A stretch of DNA of 64,000 bases from Leptospiraceae bacterium (lineage in GTDB: Bacteria > Spirochaetota > Leptospiria > Leptospirales > Leptonemataceae), in NCBI GenBank assembly GCA_025059995.1, contig JANXCF010000006.1, forward strand, positions 86,427-150,426, read 5' to 3'. Below, in pieces: positions 1-9,379 of the stretch; position 1 is the first letter of the stretch; the number at the start of each line of letters is the position of its first letter. The position numbers were made by a program, and so were the translations under genes. A model generated the notes under the pieces. The model was given only the letters and a program-made list of their open reading frames with translations. It did not search any database and had not been told where the DNA came from.

Positions 1-1174
1 AACCAATGAAAAGAATAAATAAACCAAAAAAATACTTTTTAAATCTTTGATCTGAGAGGTGTTGGAATCCAATTGCTGTTATCAAACTCACTAAAAAAGT
101 TATTTCCAAGAAATGGCGTGATGGTCCTCGGAAGCGATTCAAAATGGGAATGTTATATACAATCTTCGAGAAAAAGGTTTGGCTACCTAATGCCCAGATG
201 AAGTATAAGATCAAAGAAAAGATTATAAAGTATCTTAAACTTTTTTTGTTAATTTTATTGATAAAAAAAACAAAAAATAATGGTAGTAGTCCAAAATAAC
301 GAAATTGTTCATGGAAGTTATGAATTATGCCTTTAAACTCTGGCTCAATATACGTGAACAAAAATTTTTCTGAACTTATCCCTCCCCAAAAAAAAGGATA
401 AATGAAATGGATTAAATTTCTTAAGGGAAATTCAAAATCATTGAGTCGACTGAAAGTTATGAATTTTTTTCGTAGAGTAAAACTTAACAGCTCCCATTGA
501 GGTAGCAACGCATAAGCAGTAAGTAGTAAACTTAAAATCACACCTCCCAGAAAATAAAAAAAAAGTTTATAGTCCCTTTGTTCAAAAACAAAAAAAACCA
601 AAAAAAAGAAATTAAAAATCAAACTATAAGCAAAGAACTGAGGATGCCCTACAAGAAAGTGAAGAGCCAAAACCAAAACCCAAAGAAAGAAAAGAAAAGC
701 TTTTCTTTCATTAAGAAAACGATAAAAAAAATAAAAGTTTGCAGGCAAATAACTAGAACCTGCCAACACACTCATCATGCTGATTTGTCCAGCCATGCTA
801 CCAGATAGAGAAAACACTATTCCAGCGGCAAAAGAACCAACAAAATGATTTGTGATGTAATAAGCCGTAAGAAACGTAAAATAAGCACCAATTAGTAAAT
901 AATGCAAAATATAAAAATCAAAAGCTTTGTATGATTTTGGGAAAAGGTATTTAAAGGGATAGAAAAACTGCCATTGGGGTTCAGCAAAAGCAGGAAAGCC
1001 ATACCCAACATTCAAATTCCATATCTCTCTTTCTACAAAGTAAACATAAAACTGTGCAAAATTATCATGAGTAATGAAGTGATGATTTAATAAGTAAATT
1101 TTATAAAAAATAAAAACAAAAATAAAAAAATACAAAAACAAAGGAACAATAAAAACAGAAAAAAGCTTTTTCAT
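1..1174 (-). CDS. YfhO-like polytopic membrane protein (partial, C-terminus beyond window)
   Basis: An open frame starts at an ATG (1174-1172) and runs without a stop to the window edge, giving about 391 N-terminal residues. It is very rich in Phe, Leu and Ile, with a signal-anchor-like first segment and many predicted membrane helices. Short conserved-looking pieces such as HFITHDNFAQFY, GFPAFAEPQWQFFYP and RFRGPSRHF resemble YfhO-type membrane proteins and related lipid-linked glycosyltransferases. That family acts at the cytoplasmic membrane and in Firmicutes is linked to sugar modification of lipoteichoic acid; the substrate here is unknown. It begins 10 bp after the DUF4340 gene, so it is probably the last seen member of the ABC/GldG operon. 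Family assignment is moderate; a membrane protein is certain. Confidence 0.7.
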   Translation of the reverse strand, partial: MKKLFSVFIVPLFLYFFIFVFIFYKIYLLNHHFITHDNFAQFYVYFVEREIWNLNVGYGFPAFAEPQWQFFYPFKYLFPKSYKAFDFYILHYLLIGAYFTFLTAYYITNHFVGSFAAGIVFSLSGSMAGQISMMSVLAGSSYLPANFYFFYRFLNERKAFLFFLWVLVLALHFLVGHPQFFAYSLIFNFFFLVFFVFEQRDYKLFFYFLGGVILSLLLTAYALLPQWELLSFTLRKKFITFSRLNDFEFPLRNLIHFIYPFFWGGISSEKFLFTYIEPEFKGIIHNFHEQFRYFGLLPLFFVFFINKINKKSLRYFIIFSLILYFIWALGSQTFFSKIVYNIPILNRFRGPSRHFLEITFLVSLITAIGFQHLSDQRFKKYFFGLFILFIG

Positions 1175-1184
1175 AATGGTTTTC

Positions 1185-2210
1185 TTAATTTCTACCTACT
1201 AACTTTTGGGGTTCTAAGAGATCTTCGATGCGGTAAGCAGAAACTTGGTAGTATTGATCCTTGTGTTTTAGATAAAACTTAACATAATCCTTTTTTGCGA
1301 AGAATTCTAACTTCTCTATTTGAGGTGGTTGATTAGGTTGAGAGATAAAAATTTGAAAGGTGACGTTCCATTCTTCTAAGTCTTTTTCCTGTGGCTTTTG
1401 GAAGTTGTAAAAAGTCGTGGCTTTGAGGTTTGCAATTTCGTCTAAAATGCCTTCTATTGAAGTGCCAATTTTTTCGGGTCTTGGTTCTAAAATCTGCCAA
1501 TCAGTGCTTGCCTTGGCATAAGTGTATCTTTGATTGTTATGTTCGACTATGATTTTTTCAATCTTATCTTTTTCGATTGTTAGAATTTTATGATTTCGAA
1601 AGTAGTATTTATCATCATATCCTGATTTGGTTTTTAAGTTGCCTTCAACTTGAAAGATTTTCTTTTCATCATTTAGAACGACGTAACTACTATTATTTCT
1701 TACGCTCACATTGCCAATCGTTAAAATATCTTGTTTTTGATTAGTGTATTGGATTTGGATTTTGGCGCTATTTTCGTGTATGCCTGTTAGTTTTTGATTT
1801 TCGCTATTGAGAGGTAGATGATAATATTGTTTTGCTTCTAATAGGGTTTCAATGAAACTTTTCAAGTTATCTTTGTCGATTGTGTATTCTTCTTTTTGAT
1901 TTGTCTTTAAATCTGAAAGTGTAAATTTCCAATCCGTTTGCTTTAAAAAGTCATCTAAGGTTTTGATATTTTTTTCTGAGGTGAGTTGACTTTGATTTTC
2001 TAGTGTGTATTTTAAGCCCTTGTCGGGAAATTCAATCAGGATGTTTTGCAGATTTTTGTAATCAAATTTAAGGATTTCCGACGATGGTTCAAAAGCTTTA
2101 CTCAAGAGATGAAAAGGGTCTTGAATCAACATCCAAAGAAAAAATAAAAATACATTTGTGATAAATAAAGAAAAACCTAGATTTTTTTTATAAATTTCAA
2201 AAAACTTCAT
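1185..2210 (-). CDS. DUF4340-type membrane-anchored protein of a GldG-like ABC cluster
   Basis: This 341-residue protein has one N-terminal membrane anchor (about residues 12-30) followed by a long, lysine- and glutamate-rich extracytoplasmic region with repeated beta-rich units (for example LTIGNVSVRNNSSYVVLND near residue 170). That layout, directly downstream of a GldG-like gene, is typical of DUF4340 proteins. Its ATG overlaps the end of the GldG-like gene by 4 bp (2207-2210), which implies translational coupling. The biochemical role of DUF4340 is not established; the context suggests a periplasmic partner of the ABC transporter. The call rests on context and architecture more than on a diagnostic motif. 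Confidence 0.65.
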   Translation of the reverse strand: MKFFEIYKKNLGFSLFITNVFLFFLWMLIQDPFHLLSKAFEPSSEILKFDYKNLQNILIEFPDKGLKYTLENQSQLTSEKNIKTLDDFLKQTDWKFTLSDLKTNQKEEYTIDKDNLKSFIETLLEAKQYYHLPLNSENQKLTGIHENSAKIQIQYTNQKQDILTIGNVSVRNNSSYVVLNDEKKIFQVEGNLKTKSGYDDKYYFRNHKILTIEKDKIEKIIVEHNNQRYTYAKASTDWQILEPRPEKIGTSIEGILDEIANLKATTFYNFQKPQEKDLEEWNVTFQIFISQPNQPPQIEKLEFFAKKDYVKFYLKHKDQYYQVSAYRIEDLLEPQKLVGRN

Positions 2211-3931
2211 AAATCATCACCTCGTTTTTGGTATCGTTTCTTCAAACGTAAAAAACCGTATATGGCAAAAAGAACTGGTATTGTTAAGGTATGAAACCAA
2301 GCAAAAGCTGTTTGTAGTTCTTTGGGTAGTTGTAGCTGAATTACTGGTAAAATAGGAATTTTTGAACGAACTTCCAATAGGTCTAAGTCTCCTTGAAAAT
2401 ACTCAATCACATTTTGAACAAAGGCAAAATTGATTTTGAAGTATTCCATGTTGGCTTCATTACGAAAAAAGATGTCAGAAACGAGATAGGGTGTGCCAAT
2501 CAATAAAATCCTTCCTTCAGTATTTCCTAATTGACCTGTGTTGAAATTTGCTTTCAAATTTGGATCAATGTCCAAAGTCTGGTATTCGTCTTTGAAGGCA
2601 CTTTGAAATTTCCCTTGAGCTAAAATCATCACAGGTAGTTGTTGAGGAATCTTTTCTTGTCCTTCTGTATTTTTATCTAAGAATTGTAAATCCTTCAATT
2701 CAAGAGAGGTTTGTTTTCGAGCAATGATTTCATCAGAAGTTTGAATTAATACTTTATACTTTACTTGTGGTTGAACGTTAGGGTTATAACGTAAATCAGA
2801 GAACCAAGGAAAAATCACCATAGGGATGTATCTTAAAAATTCTACATCAGAAAGAATATTATTGTTTTCAGCTGTATAAACTGCCCATGAGGGGTTAGGG
2901 TATCTTCCCAAGAATTGTCCTAAAATGTCGATTTCAGGAGCTGCTAAGTTGGGTTCTAAAATGACTCGTTCATTGATGCCTAATCCGTATTTTCCTAAAA
3001 ATTCATTCCAAATTTTGAGTTCATCGGGAATGGTGGTAAAACCACGACTCCCTGAGCTCAGACCTAATTGCATAAGTTGAGGATTGGGGGGAGTGATAGT
3101 AAAATCAAAACCTTTTAGCATAAGAATCAAATTTCCTCCCCTGAGTAAAAACTGATCTAAATAAACTTGTTCTTTTTGAGTGATATTGGGTAAGCCGATG
3201 ACCAGAAGGGTTTCAATTGTATCAGGAATGGGTTGATCTAATTGGATTTCTCTGATTTCTCCCATTTCTTTTTCAATGAAGTTTTTAAAAGCAAAGTAGT
3301 TATCTTTATCCATGTCTAATCGGGTTTGCCATCTTCGAAATTTACCAGTTCCTTCGGTGTTCAAATAGCCAATCCCACTGATTCTGGTATCAGGATCCTG
3401 AAGGAGTTTTTTTACTTCTTTTAAAAAGACGTATTCAAAATTGCTCAAAATTCCGCCTTGTTCCACTAACGAAAAGGTAGTATGTCTGTCGGTATATTGT
3501 AAATAGACTCCGAAGTATCCTAATCTTACAGAAGCTTTGTCGATCTCAGCTTCTTCTATGGGGATACCTTGGATACCTCGTTTGCTTGCCAATGAGCGAA
3601 GTTCTTCATTGTTCGGATCAATGATTTTTAATTGAATCAAAGAATGGTTTTGTCTTTGGATGTCTTCTAGTTGATAAATAATGGGTTGTAATTGGGAAAA
3701 GATTTGTCCTGGAATATCCCGACTAATGTAGGCTTCAATCAAGAGGGGATATTTTAGTTGATTTAATACTTTTTTTGTGCTTCCACTAAGGGTGTTGATA
3801 TTTCCTTTCGAAAGATCTAATTTCCAATTGATGTTATAAGCAATGACATTCACTAAAAAAAAGAGTATGAAGATATTCGCATAAATAAAGCTTTTGGATT
3901 GGAAAAATGAGAGTCGAAAAGCTAACTTCAT
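2207..3931 (-). CDS. GldG-like ABC transporter auxiliary protein
   Basis: A 574-residue protein with an N-terminal membrane helix (about residues 15-35), a large periplasmic domain and a C-terminal helix near residues 540-560 followed by a basic tail. The domain begins with the pattern DLSKGNINTLSGSTKKVLNQL, matching the start of the ABC_transp_aux (GldG) family (D-x-T/S-...-LS-x-x-T-x-x-x-L), and contains a hydrophobic segment plus GGNLILMLKG typical of that fold. The family pairs with an ABC-2 permease and an ATPase. In Bacteroidetes GldFG/GldA is tied to gliding; here no other gliding genes are present and the organism carries flagella, so another exporter role is likely. GAGG-type Shine-Dalgarno (GAGG) lies 8 bp before the ATG. 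Confidence 0.8.
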   Translation of the reverse strand: MKLAFRLSFFQSKSFIYANIFILFFLVNVIAYNINWKLDLSKGNINTLSGSTKKVLNQLKYPLLIEAYISRDIPGQIFSQLQPIIYQLEDIQRQNHSLIQLKIIDPNNEELRSLASKRGIQGIPIEEAEIDKASVRLGYFGVYLQYTDRHTTFSLVEQGGILSNFEYVFLKEVKKLLQDPDTRISGIGYLNTEGTGKFRRWQTRLDMDKDNYFAFKNFIEKEMGEIREIQLDQPIPDTIETLLVIGLPNITQKEQVYLDQFLLRGGNLILMLKGFDFTITPPNPQLMQLGLSSGSRGFTTIPDELKIWNEFLGKYGLGINERVILEPNLAAPEIDILGQFLGRYPNPSWAVYTAENNNILSDVEFLRYIPMVIFPWFSDLRYNPNVQPQVKYKVLIQTSDEIIARKQTSLELKDLQFLDKNTEGQEKIPQQLPVMILAQGKFQSAFKDEYQTLDIDPNLKANFNTGQLGNTEGRILLIGTPYLVSDIFFRNEANMEYFKINFAFVQNVIEYFQGDLDLLEVRSKIPILPVIQLQLPKELQTAFAWFHTLTIPVLFAIYGFLRLKKRYQKRGDDL

Positions 3932-3940
3932 ATTAAAACC

Positions 3941-4669
3941 TCAAAATCTTTTGACGATTTCTGTGTTAATGTATAACATCAGTGCGATGAAAGATAAATA
4001 ATAAATCACATCACTGATTAAAATCATGCCTTTTGAAAACGAAGAGAAGTGATAGCTAATTGAAAAGATTCCTAAAAAGAAATTCCAATCAGGTGGCAAG
4101 TGTTGAGTGAGAAGGTAATAATTACTCAAAAACATAAACAAACTGATAAAAAATGTCAACACAAAAGCGACTATTTGTTCTCGCGTCAAAGCCGAAGCCA
4201 CCATTCCAATGCTCACATAAGCTCCAGCCATCAAAATTGAACCAAAATAGATGGTAAAGGTTTTTCCCCAATCAGTGATACCAAGTAAAGAAATACTGAT
4301 CGTCAAAGGGAAAGCAGCAATGATCACCAATGAAACAAAGGTCCAACTTGCTAAAAATTTCGAAATCACCAGTTCAAAATCAGTATAGGGCAAAGTTTTT
4401 AGGATTTCTATGGTTCCCATTTTTCGTTCCTCTGCCCATACCCTCATTGTGACAGCAGGAACAAGAAAAATAAACGTAAACGGAAGTAGGTTCATATAAG
4501 ACTCAATACTTGCCAATTGGGCATCCCAGAAACCCGGTATGAGATCAAAGATCCCCAAAAAGAAAAAAAGAAAGTTAAAAAAAAGTGTAATGCTCATGAA
4601 AATATATCCACTTGGTGTGTTGAAGTAGGAAAGTAACTCTTTTTTATAAAGAAATTTTATGTTTTTCAT
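3941..4669 (-). CDS. ABC-2 type permease (GldF-like)
   Basis: A 242-residue integral membrane protein with about six hydrophobic helices. The first cytoplasmic stretch contains KKELLSYFNTPSGYIFM, and the loop after helix 2 reads VPAVTMRVWAEERKMGTIE, the usual ABC-2 permease signature (T/M-R-x-x-A-E-E-R-x-x-G-T). It would form the membrane channel with the ATPase encoded 7 bp upstream and the GldG-like protein 9 bp downstream, so the three are one operon. A GAGG Shine-Dalgarno sits just before the ATG, inside the 3' end of the ATPase gene region. Substrate unknown. Confidence 0.85.
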   Translation of the reverse strand: MKNIKFLYKKELLSYFNTPSGYIFMSITLFFNFLFFFLGIFDLIPGFWDAQLASIESYMNLLPFTFIFLVPAVTMRVWAEERKMGTIEILKTLPYTDFELVISKFLASWTFVSLVIIAAFPLTISISLLGITDWGKTFTIYFGSILMAGAYVSIGMVASALTREQIVAFVLTFFISLFMFLSNYYLLTQHLPPDWNFFLGIFSISYHFSSFSKGMILISDVIYYLSFIALMLYINTEIVKRF

Positions 4670-4676
4670 AAACGCC

Positions 4677-5603
4677 TCAGTTCTGTGTGAGTTCTTGAAA
4701 AATTTCTTCTATTGATTTTTCTAATGGAGAGAATTCAATCACATCCCAGTCAAACTTCTTGATTTCGTAAAATAGTTTTTCGGGTCTGTCTTCTTTGAGC
4801 TCGCAAATGTATTTTTTAAATTCGGAATTTGGGATTTCTTGAACCCTCACGTTTAATATGAGGTCAAGGTTTTTTAATGTATTTTCTATATTATCTCTTT
4901 GGGATTTTGCTATGATAACTCGCAAGTTTGATTTTTGTAATTCTTCTATCCTTCGATTGGCTACAATCTTTCCTTTGTGAATAATGATTACTTGATTACA
5001 AACATCTTGAACTTCTTTTAGGATGTGGGTAGAAAGGATCACTAGCTTTTCTTTTGATAAACTCTTTATGAATTCTCGGATGGTAATAATTTGATTTGGA
5101 TCCAATCCGGTGGTTGGTTCGTCCAAAATGATGATTTCAGGATCGTGAATTAAAGTAGCTGCAAGTGCTGTTCGTTGACGAAATCCCTTTGATAATAACC
5201 CTAAGGGTGTATATAAATGCGATGATAACCGTAAGGTTTCAACTAAGATGTCTTTTCTTTTTTTTAGGGTATCATCACTTAAAGCACGGGATTTCCCCAT
5301 AAAGTCTAAATACTCATCCACAAGCATTTCTGGATAAAGGGGATTAGACTCTGGTAAATAACCAATTTTTCTTTTGATGGTGAGTTTTTGTTTTTCATCA
5401 CCATTGAGTGGGATATTATCGATTTCTACATAACCAGAGGTAGGGGTAAGGTATCCAGTTAGAACCCTCATGGTTGTGGTTTTGCCAGCTCCATTGGGTC
5501 CCAATAGCCCAATAATTCCCATCGTTTTGTCCACTGTAAAAGAAATTTGATCAATCGCAGTGAAATTCCCAAACTGAACAGTTAGATTTTCAACTTTGAT
5601 CAT
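4677..5603 (-). CDS. ABC transporter ATP-binding protein (GldA-like)
   Basis: With the ATG at 5603 the protein is 308 residues and begins MIKVENLTVQFG, the normal start for this family; an in-frame TTG at 5639 would add 12 unconserved residues and is rejected. Walker A is GPNGAGKT (residues 35-42), the signature is LSKGFRQR (about 138-144), Walker B is IIILDEP (about 157-163) and the H-loop is in LSTHI. The C-terminal third is the DUF4162-like regulatory extension common in exporters of the DrrA/CcmA/GldA group. It powers the permease encoded 7 bp downstream. No strong Shine-Dalgarno is visible. Confidence 0.9.
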   Translation of the reverse strand: MIKVENLTVQFGNFTAIDQISFTVDKTMGIIGLLGPNGAGKTTTMRVLTGYLTPTSGYVEIDNIPLNGDEKQKLTIKRKIGYLPESNPLYPEMLVDEYLDFMGKSRALSDDTLKKRKDILVETLRLSSHLYTPLGLLSKGFRQRTALAATLIHDPEIIILDEPTTGLDPNQIITIREFIKSLSKEKLVILSTHILKEVQDVCNQVIIIHKGKIVANRRIEELQKSNLRVIIAKSQRDNIENTLKNLDLILNVRVQEIPNSEFKKYICELKEDRPEKLFYEIKKFDWDVIEFSPLEKSIEEIFQELTQN

Positions 5604-5679
5604 CAAAGCCAAAAACTTAGGATTTAATCGGAAATTCAAGCGTTTTTGGAATGAGAAAAGAAGTTGTCCTTTGGCGAAT

Positions 5680-7284
5680 TCATGAATAGGAAATCAGTAC
5701 AGGAAATAGTTTTTTAAAATCAATTAGTAAAGACGGATAGAAACGCTTGTAGATATAAAACTTTGTGGTTTTCAAAACTTCTTTGTGATTTTCATGAAAC
5801 CATCGATCAAATTCAAAATGAGATTTATGTGTTTTTTCGAATGCCTTTTTGATTTGTTCGTAGTCCTTTATGTATTCTTGTAATACAATTTCTTGTTGAA
5901 ATACATATATAGTATATGCATCAACTTCTTCTTGATCGATATTAGCATGGATTTCTTCCCACCAATCAATGAAAATCTTTTTTATTAAGCTATTAGGGTA
6001 TTTTCGAATTAATAAATTGGAATCAAAGTAGAGAATTTCTCCCCATTTTTTTTCTCTGAGTTTTTCCATGAGGATTTGAAAAATCGTGTTTGCTCCTATG
6101 TGATAAAAGAAAATATCTGGTTTCAAAATCCCTTTAAAATCATCTTGTAAAATTTCAGTACGAATTTCTTCGAAGGTTTTTCTTAACATGCTTAAATATC
6201 CACTTAGAATTTCATCTATGTTTTTTGGGTTTAGTGGAGTACTATTATAAGAAGAAATAAAATAACTTTCTTCTAAGGTTTTGTCATCAAAAACTACATG
6301 GTGGGAGTGATAAAAGAGTTCCATGTCTTTTTGATAATCATCTCTTTTTACTTCAAGGAAATAATCTAACGTGCGATTCCAGTTTTTACTTCCTAAAATT
6401 CGGGTAGATAAAAGGTTTTTTTGGAATTTTTTTATCTCAGAATCAAAAATAATTGTTTTAGCTATCTCTTGTAGAGAGTTTAGTTCTAGTTTTTGTGTTG
6501 ATTGACTTTGAGTTTCTAATGTCAAGGAATTATACAATCCCGTTAGAGTATATTGGATGTTTTCATCGTAGCTCAGGCTAGCAATATAGTTGTAAGGAGA
6601 TGATTGTTGGTATCCCTGAACACGTAAATATTTCTCTAATAAATTCAAAAAAACTTCTGTTTGGTGATTGAGTATTAAGATCTTCTGCAGTTGGTATTCT
6701 TGAATGTCTTTGAAATATTCTTTTGTTTCTTGTATAAAAAGAAAAGTATCAATGAGTTTTTCTATGTCCTTCCAGTTATTTGATGCAACCTCATGAAAAG
6801 ATTTAAGTCTTTCGATGAAGCGCTTCATTTTGATGAAGTTTTTTTGATTTTCATTGAAACTCTCTCCGAAAAAACGTTTTCCTAGTTTTTGAGCTTCTTT
6901 CTCCAGTTGTTCGTCCGTGTTGGTTTCAATCAGAAGACGATAAAACTTCCGAATACTTTCCAGCTTTTCTATGAAATCAGAACCGTATTGTTCAAATATT
7001 CTTCTTACTTTAAGGTTTTTGGTAGCTATGTTGATTTTATTAAAAATTTCGTTGGAAATATAAATATGAGGTCGTAGAACTACTTCAATGGGATGTGAGA
7101 ATTGTCTTACTATCCTTTTTTCTTCGACGAAGAGATACTCATCCTCAAACTTTGGGGTTTCTATTAATGGAGAAATCGTTTCTTTTTCTAAAGTAGGTAA
7201 TTCATATATACAAGTGAAAGGTTCATTAAGGATTTTAATTAAAAAATCTTGATCTTCGCGATTTGTTTCAGTGATGAGAGACAT
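5680..7284 (-). CDS. uncharacterised cytoplasmic protein downstream of ftsH
   Basis: A 534-residue protein I do not recognise. It has no signal peptide or membrane helix, is rich in Lys, Glu, Phe and Tyr, and is predicted largely helical. Two stretches stand out: a Leu/Glu-rich helix near residues 170-220 and a segment at about 395-420 reading FYHIGANTIFQILMEKLREK. It begins 14 bp after the ftsH stop and its ribosome-binding site (AGGG, 4 bp before the ATG) lies inside the 3' arm of a hairpin that also uses the last ftsH codons, so expression is probably coupled to ftsH translation. The 76 bp between it and the ABC ATPase gene mean it could head into that operon. No function proposed. Confidence 0.75.
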   Translation of the reverse strand: MSLITETNREDQDFLIKILNEPFTCIYELPTLEKETISPLIETPKFEDEYLFVEEKRIVRQFSHPIEVVLRPHIYISNEIFNKINIATKNLKVRRIFEQYGSDFIEKLESIRKFYRLLIETNTDEQLEKEAQKLGKRFFGESFNENQKNFIKMKRFIERLKSFHEVASNNWKDIEKLIDTFLFIQETKEYFKDIQEYQLQKILILNHQTEVFLNLLEKYLRVQGYQQSSPYNYIASLSYDENIQYTLTGLYNSLTLETQSQSTQKLELNSLQEIAKTIIFDSEIKKFQKNLLSTRILGSKNWNRTLDYFLEVKRDDYQKDMELFYHSHHVVFDDKTLEESYFISSYNSTPLNPKNIDEILSGYLSMLRKTFEEIRTEILQDDFKGILKPDIFFYHIGANTIFQILMEKLREKKWGEILYFDSNLLIRKYPNSLIKKIFIDWWEEIHANIDQEEVDAYTIYVFQQEIVLQEYIKDYEQIKKAFEKTHKSHFEFDRWFHENHKEVLKTTKFYIYKRFYPSLLIDFKKLFPVLISYS

Positions 7285-7288
7285 AGAG

Positions 7289-7311
7289 CCCTGCTATTTC
7301 ATGTAGCAGGG
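7289..7311 (-). promoter_or_regulatory. hairpin burying the ribosome-binding site after ftsH
   Basis: On the minus strand CCCTGCTA (7311-7304) and TAGCAGGG (7296-7289) form a perfect 8-bp stem with a 7-base loop. The 5' arm is made by the last ftsH codons (Pro-Ala-Thr) and the loop contains its TGA stop. The 3' arm holds AGGG, the only Shine-Dalgarno candidate of the next gene, 4 bases before its ATG. There is no following T tract, so it is not an intrinsic terminator. A ribosome finishing ftsH would melt the stem and free the site. Confidence 0.6.
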
Positions 7312-9308
7312 ATGGGTTCCATTTCGCCGTTAGAAACTTCTGGATAACTTTTTTTTGGTGCTTCTTGGGATAGAGTGATTCGCTTTTGATTAGGTGCTAA
7401 GTTTTCGTACCCTACAATTTCGTTCAATTCTTCTCCTGTAATGGTTTCTTTTTCTAAAAGGGTTTTTGCAATTTTGTCAAGCTTATCACGGTGTTTGATT
7501 AATAATTCTTTACCTCGAGAAAGTTGTTCTTCAATGAATCTTTTTACTTCGGCATCAATCAACGCAGCTGTTTGCTCGCTATAGGTTTTAACATGAGCAA
7601 TATCACGTGCAAGGAAGATATTTTGTTCTTCGTGGGCATATGACACTGTTCCTAATTTTTCTGACATTCCCCATTCGCAGACCATTTTTCTTGCTATATT
7701 GGTGGCAACTTGAATGTCATTAGCTGCTCCCGTTGAAGTGTCCTTAAAGACAATTTCTTCGGCTAAATAACCGCCCATCAAAATACAAATCCGATCCAAC
7801 CAATATTTTTTTGGATGGATGTGTTTATCACCTTCGGGTAATTGTTGGGTTAATCCGAGAGCCCTTCCTCTTGGAATGATAGTTACTTTATGAACTGGTT
7901 CTGCATAGGGAAGCATGGTTCCTAATAGAGCATGACCTGCTTCATGATAAGCAATGACTTCTTTTTCTTGTTCAGTGATCAAAAAACTTCGTCTTTCGGG
8001 TCCCATCAAAACTTTGTCTTTTGCTTCTTCTAATTCTTCTTGGGTAACACGTTTTTTGTTTTTTCTTGCTGCAAGAAGGGCTGCTTCATTGATCAGGTTT
8101 GCTAAGTCAGCTCCAGTGAAGCCTGGAGTTCCTCGAGCAATTTTCGCTAATGAAACATCAGAGGCTAAAGGAACTTTTCGAGCATGGATTTTGAGTATTT
8201 CTTCGCGACCTTTTACATCTGGAGCATTCACAATCACTTGTCGATCGAATCTTCCCGGACGTAAAAGCGCTGGGTCTAAAATATCAGGTCGGTTTGTAGC
8301 AGCAATGACGATGATTCCTTCGTTTTCCTCAAAACCGTCCATTTCCACAAGGAGCTGGTTTAAGGTTTGTTCTCGTTCATCATGTCCACCACCTAATCCA
8401 GCTCCTCTTAATCTACCTACTGCATCAATCTCATCAATGAAGATAATACATGGAGCATTTTTCTTGGCTTGTTCAAACAAATCTCTTACTCTTGAGGCAC
8501 CAACGCCAACAAACATCTCCACGAAATCAGAACCCGAAATAGAAAAGAAAGGAACACCTGCCTCACCGGCAACTGCTTTTGCTAAAAGAGTCTTTCCTGT
8601 TCCTGGTGGACCTACGAGTAAAACTCCTTTGGGAATGCGAGCTCCAATGTTTTGAAATTTCTTTGGATCTTTGAGAAAATCAACAACTTCTCGTAGTTCT
8701 TCTTTTGCTTCATCACAGCCTGCTACATCATTAAAAGTCACTTTCGTTTTGCCTTCTAAATGAAGTTTGGCTCTACTTTTACCGAAAGCTAAGGCTTTAT
8801 TACCAGTGCTTTGGATTTGCCGAAACATGAAGAACCACAAAAGAAGAATGATAAAAACGTATGGTAAAATACTAATAATGGTATTCAAAAAGCCTCCCTT
8901 TTGTGGATTTTCGAATTTATAGATGATGCCGTTTTTCTCTAATATTTGTATGAATTCATCATTAATTATATCTGGCAAAACCTCAACATAAAAGGGTATC
9001 GTGGATGCTTTGAGTTTTTGTATATCTGTTTCGTTAGATAAATCAACATTTTTCCCAACATACCTTCCATCAATCCTTGTAGGTGTGACTTTGAGGATGA
9101 AAGGATTTTCTTCAAACAAATTTTTTTGAATATTTTTCGTAAAGATTTTCCCCTTTGCATCAGGAGCGTTTACGAGCATTTTTCTGAATTCAGAGTAAGT
9201 CATTGGTTCAGGTGTTTCAAAATTTTGAAACTGATTCACACCTTGAAATAAGTAAAGTAGAATGATGAAACCTGTGATAAAAAAAATGATTCTTAATCCC
9301 TTGTTCAT
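7299..9308 (-). CDS. ftsH: ATP-dependent zinc metalloprotease FtsH
   Basis: A 669-residue membrane protease that extracts and degrades membrane and regulatory proteins as a hexamer. Two membrane helices (about residues 5-22 and 146-163) flank a periplasmic domain of about 120 residues. The AAA+ domain has Walker A GPPGTGKT (233-240), the pore motif with FVGVGA (266-271), Walker [10 protein letters not shown] (288-296) and the SRH region ending RPGRFDRQ. The zinc site is HEAGH (455-459). Length and order match the family. An SD (GGAG) precedes the ATG. It follows the peptidyl-tRNA hydrolase homologue by 71 bp and overlaps a hairpin that may couple it to the unknown gene after it. Confidence 0.98.
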   Translation of the reverse strand: MNKGLRIIFFITGFIILLYLFQGVNQFQNFETPEPMTYSEFRKMLVNAPDAKGKIFTKNIQKNLFEENPFILKVTPTRIDGRYVGKNVDLSNETDIQKLKASTIPFYVEVLPDIINDEFIQILEKNGIIYKFENPQKGGFLNTIISILPYVFIILLLWFFMFRQIQSTGNKALAFGKSRAKLHLEGKTKVTFNDVAGCDEAKEELREVVDFLKDPKKFQNIGARIPKGVLLVGPPGTGKTLLAKAVAGEAGVPFFSISGSDFVEMFVGVGASRVRDLFEQAKKNAPCIIFIDEIDAVGRLRGAGLGGGHDEREQTLNQLLVEMDGFEENEGIIVIAATNRPDILDPALLRPGRFDRQVIVNAPDVKGREEILKIHARKVPLASDVSLAKIARGTPGFTGADLANLINEAALLAARKNKKRVTQEELEEAKDKVLMGPERRSFLITEQEKEVIAYHEAGHALLGTMLPYAEPVHKVTIIPRGRALGLTQQLPEGDKHIHPKKYWLDRICILMGGYLAEEIVFKDTSTGAANDIQVATNIARKMVCEWGMSEKLGTVSYAHEEQNIFLARDIAHVKTYSEQTAALIDAEVKRFIEEQLSRGKELLIKHRDKLDKIAKTLLEKETITGEELNEIVGYENLAPNQKRITLSQEAPKKSYPEVSNGEMEPIPAT

Positions 9309-9379
9309 TTTTTCTCCTTTTATTAGTTCTAAGTTTTAAGTTTTGTTGTTAAAATATTAAAAAAAAATCGATAGTCAAT

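Noticed and set aside
578..808. 76-residue plus-strand frame, very rich in Lys
   Set aside because: It is antisense to the YfhO-like membrane protein gene, has no Shine-Dalgarno and its lysine content is a by-product of the Phe/Leu codons on the other strand.
7954..8655. 233-residue plus-strand frame
   Set aside because: Antisense to the well-conserved ftsH AAA+ domain; the frame is open only because of codon bias in ftsH.
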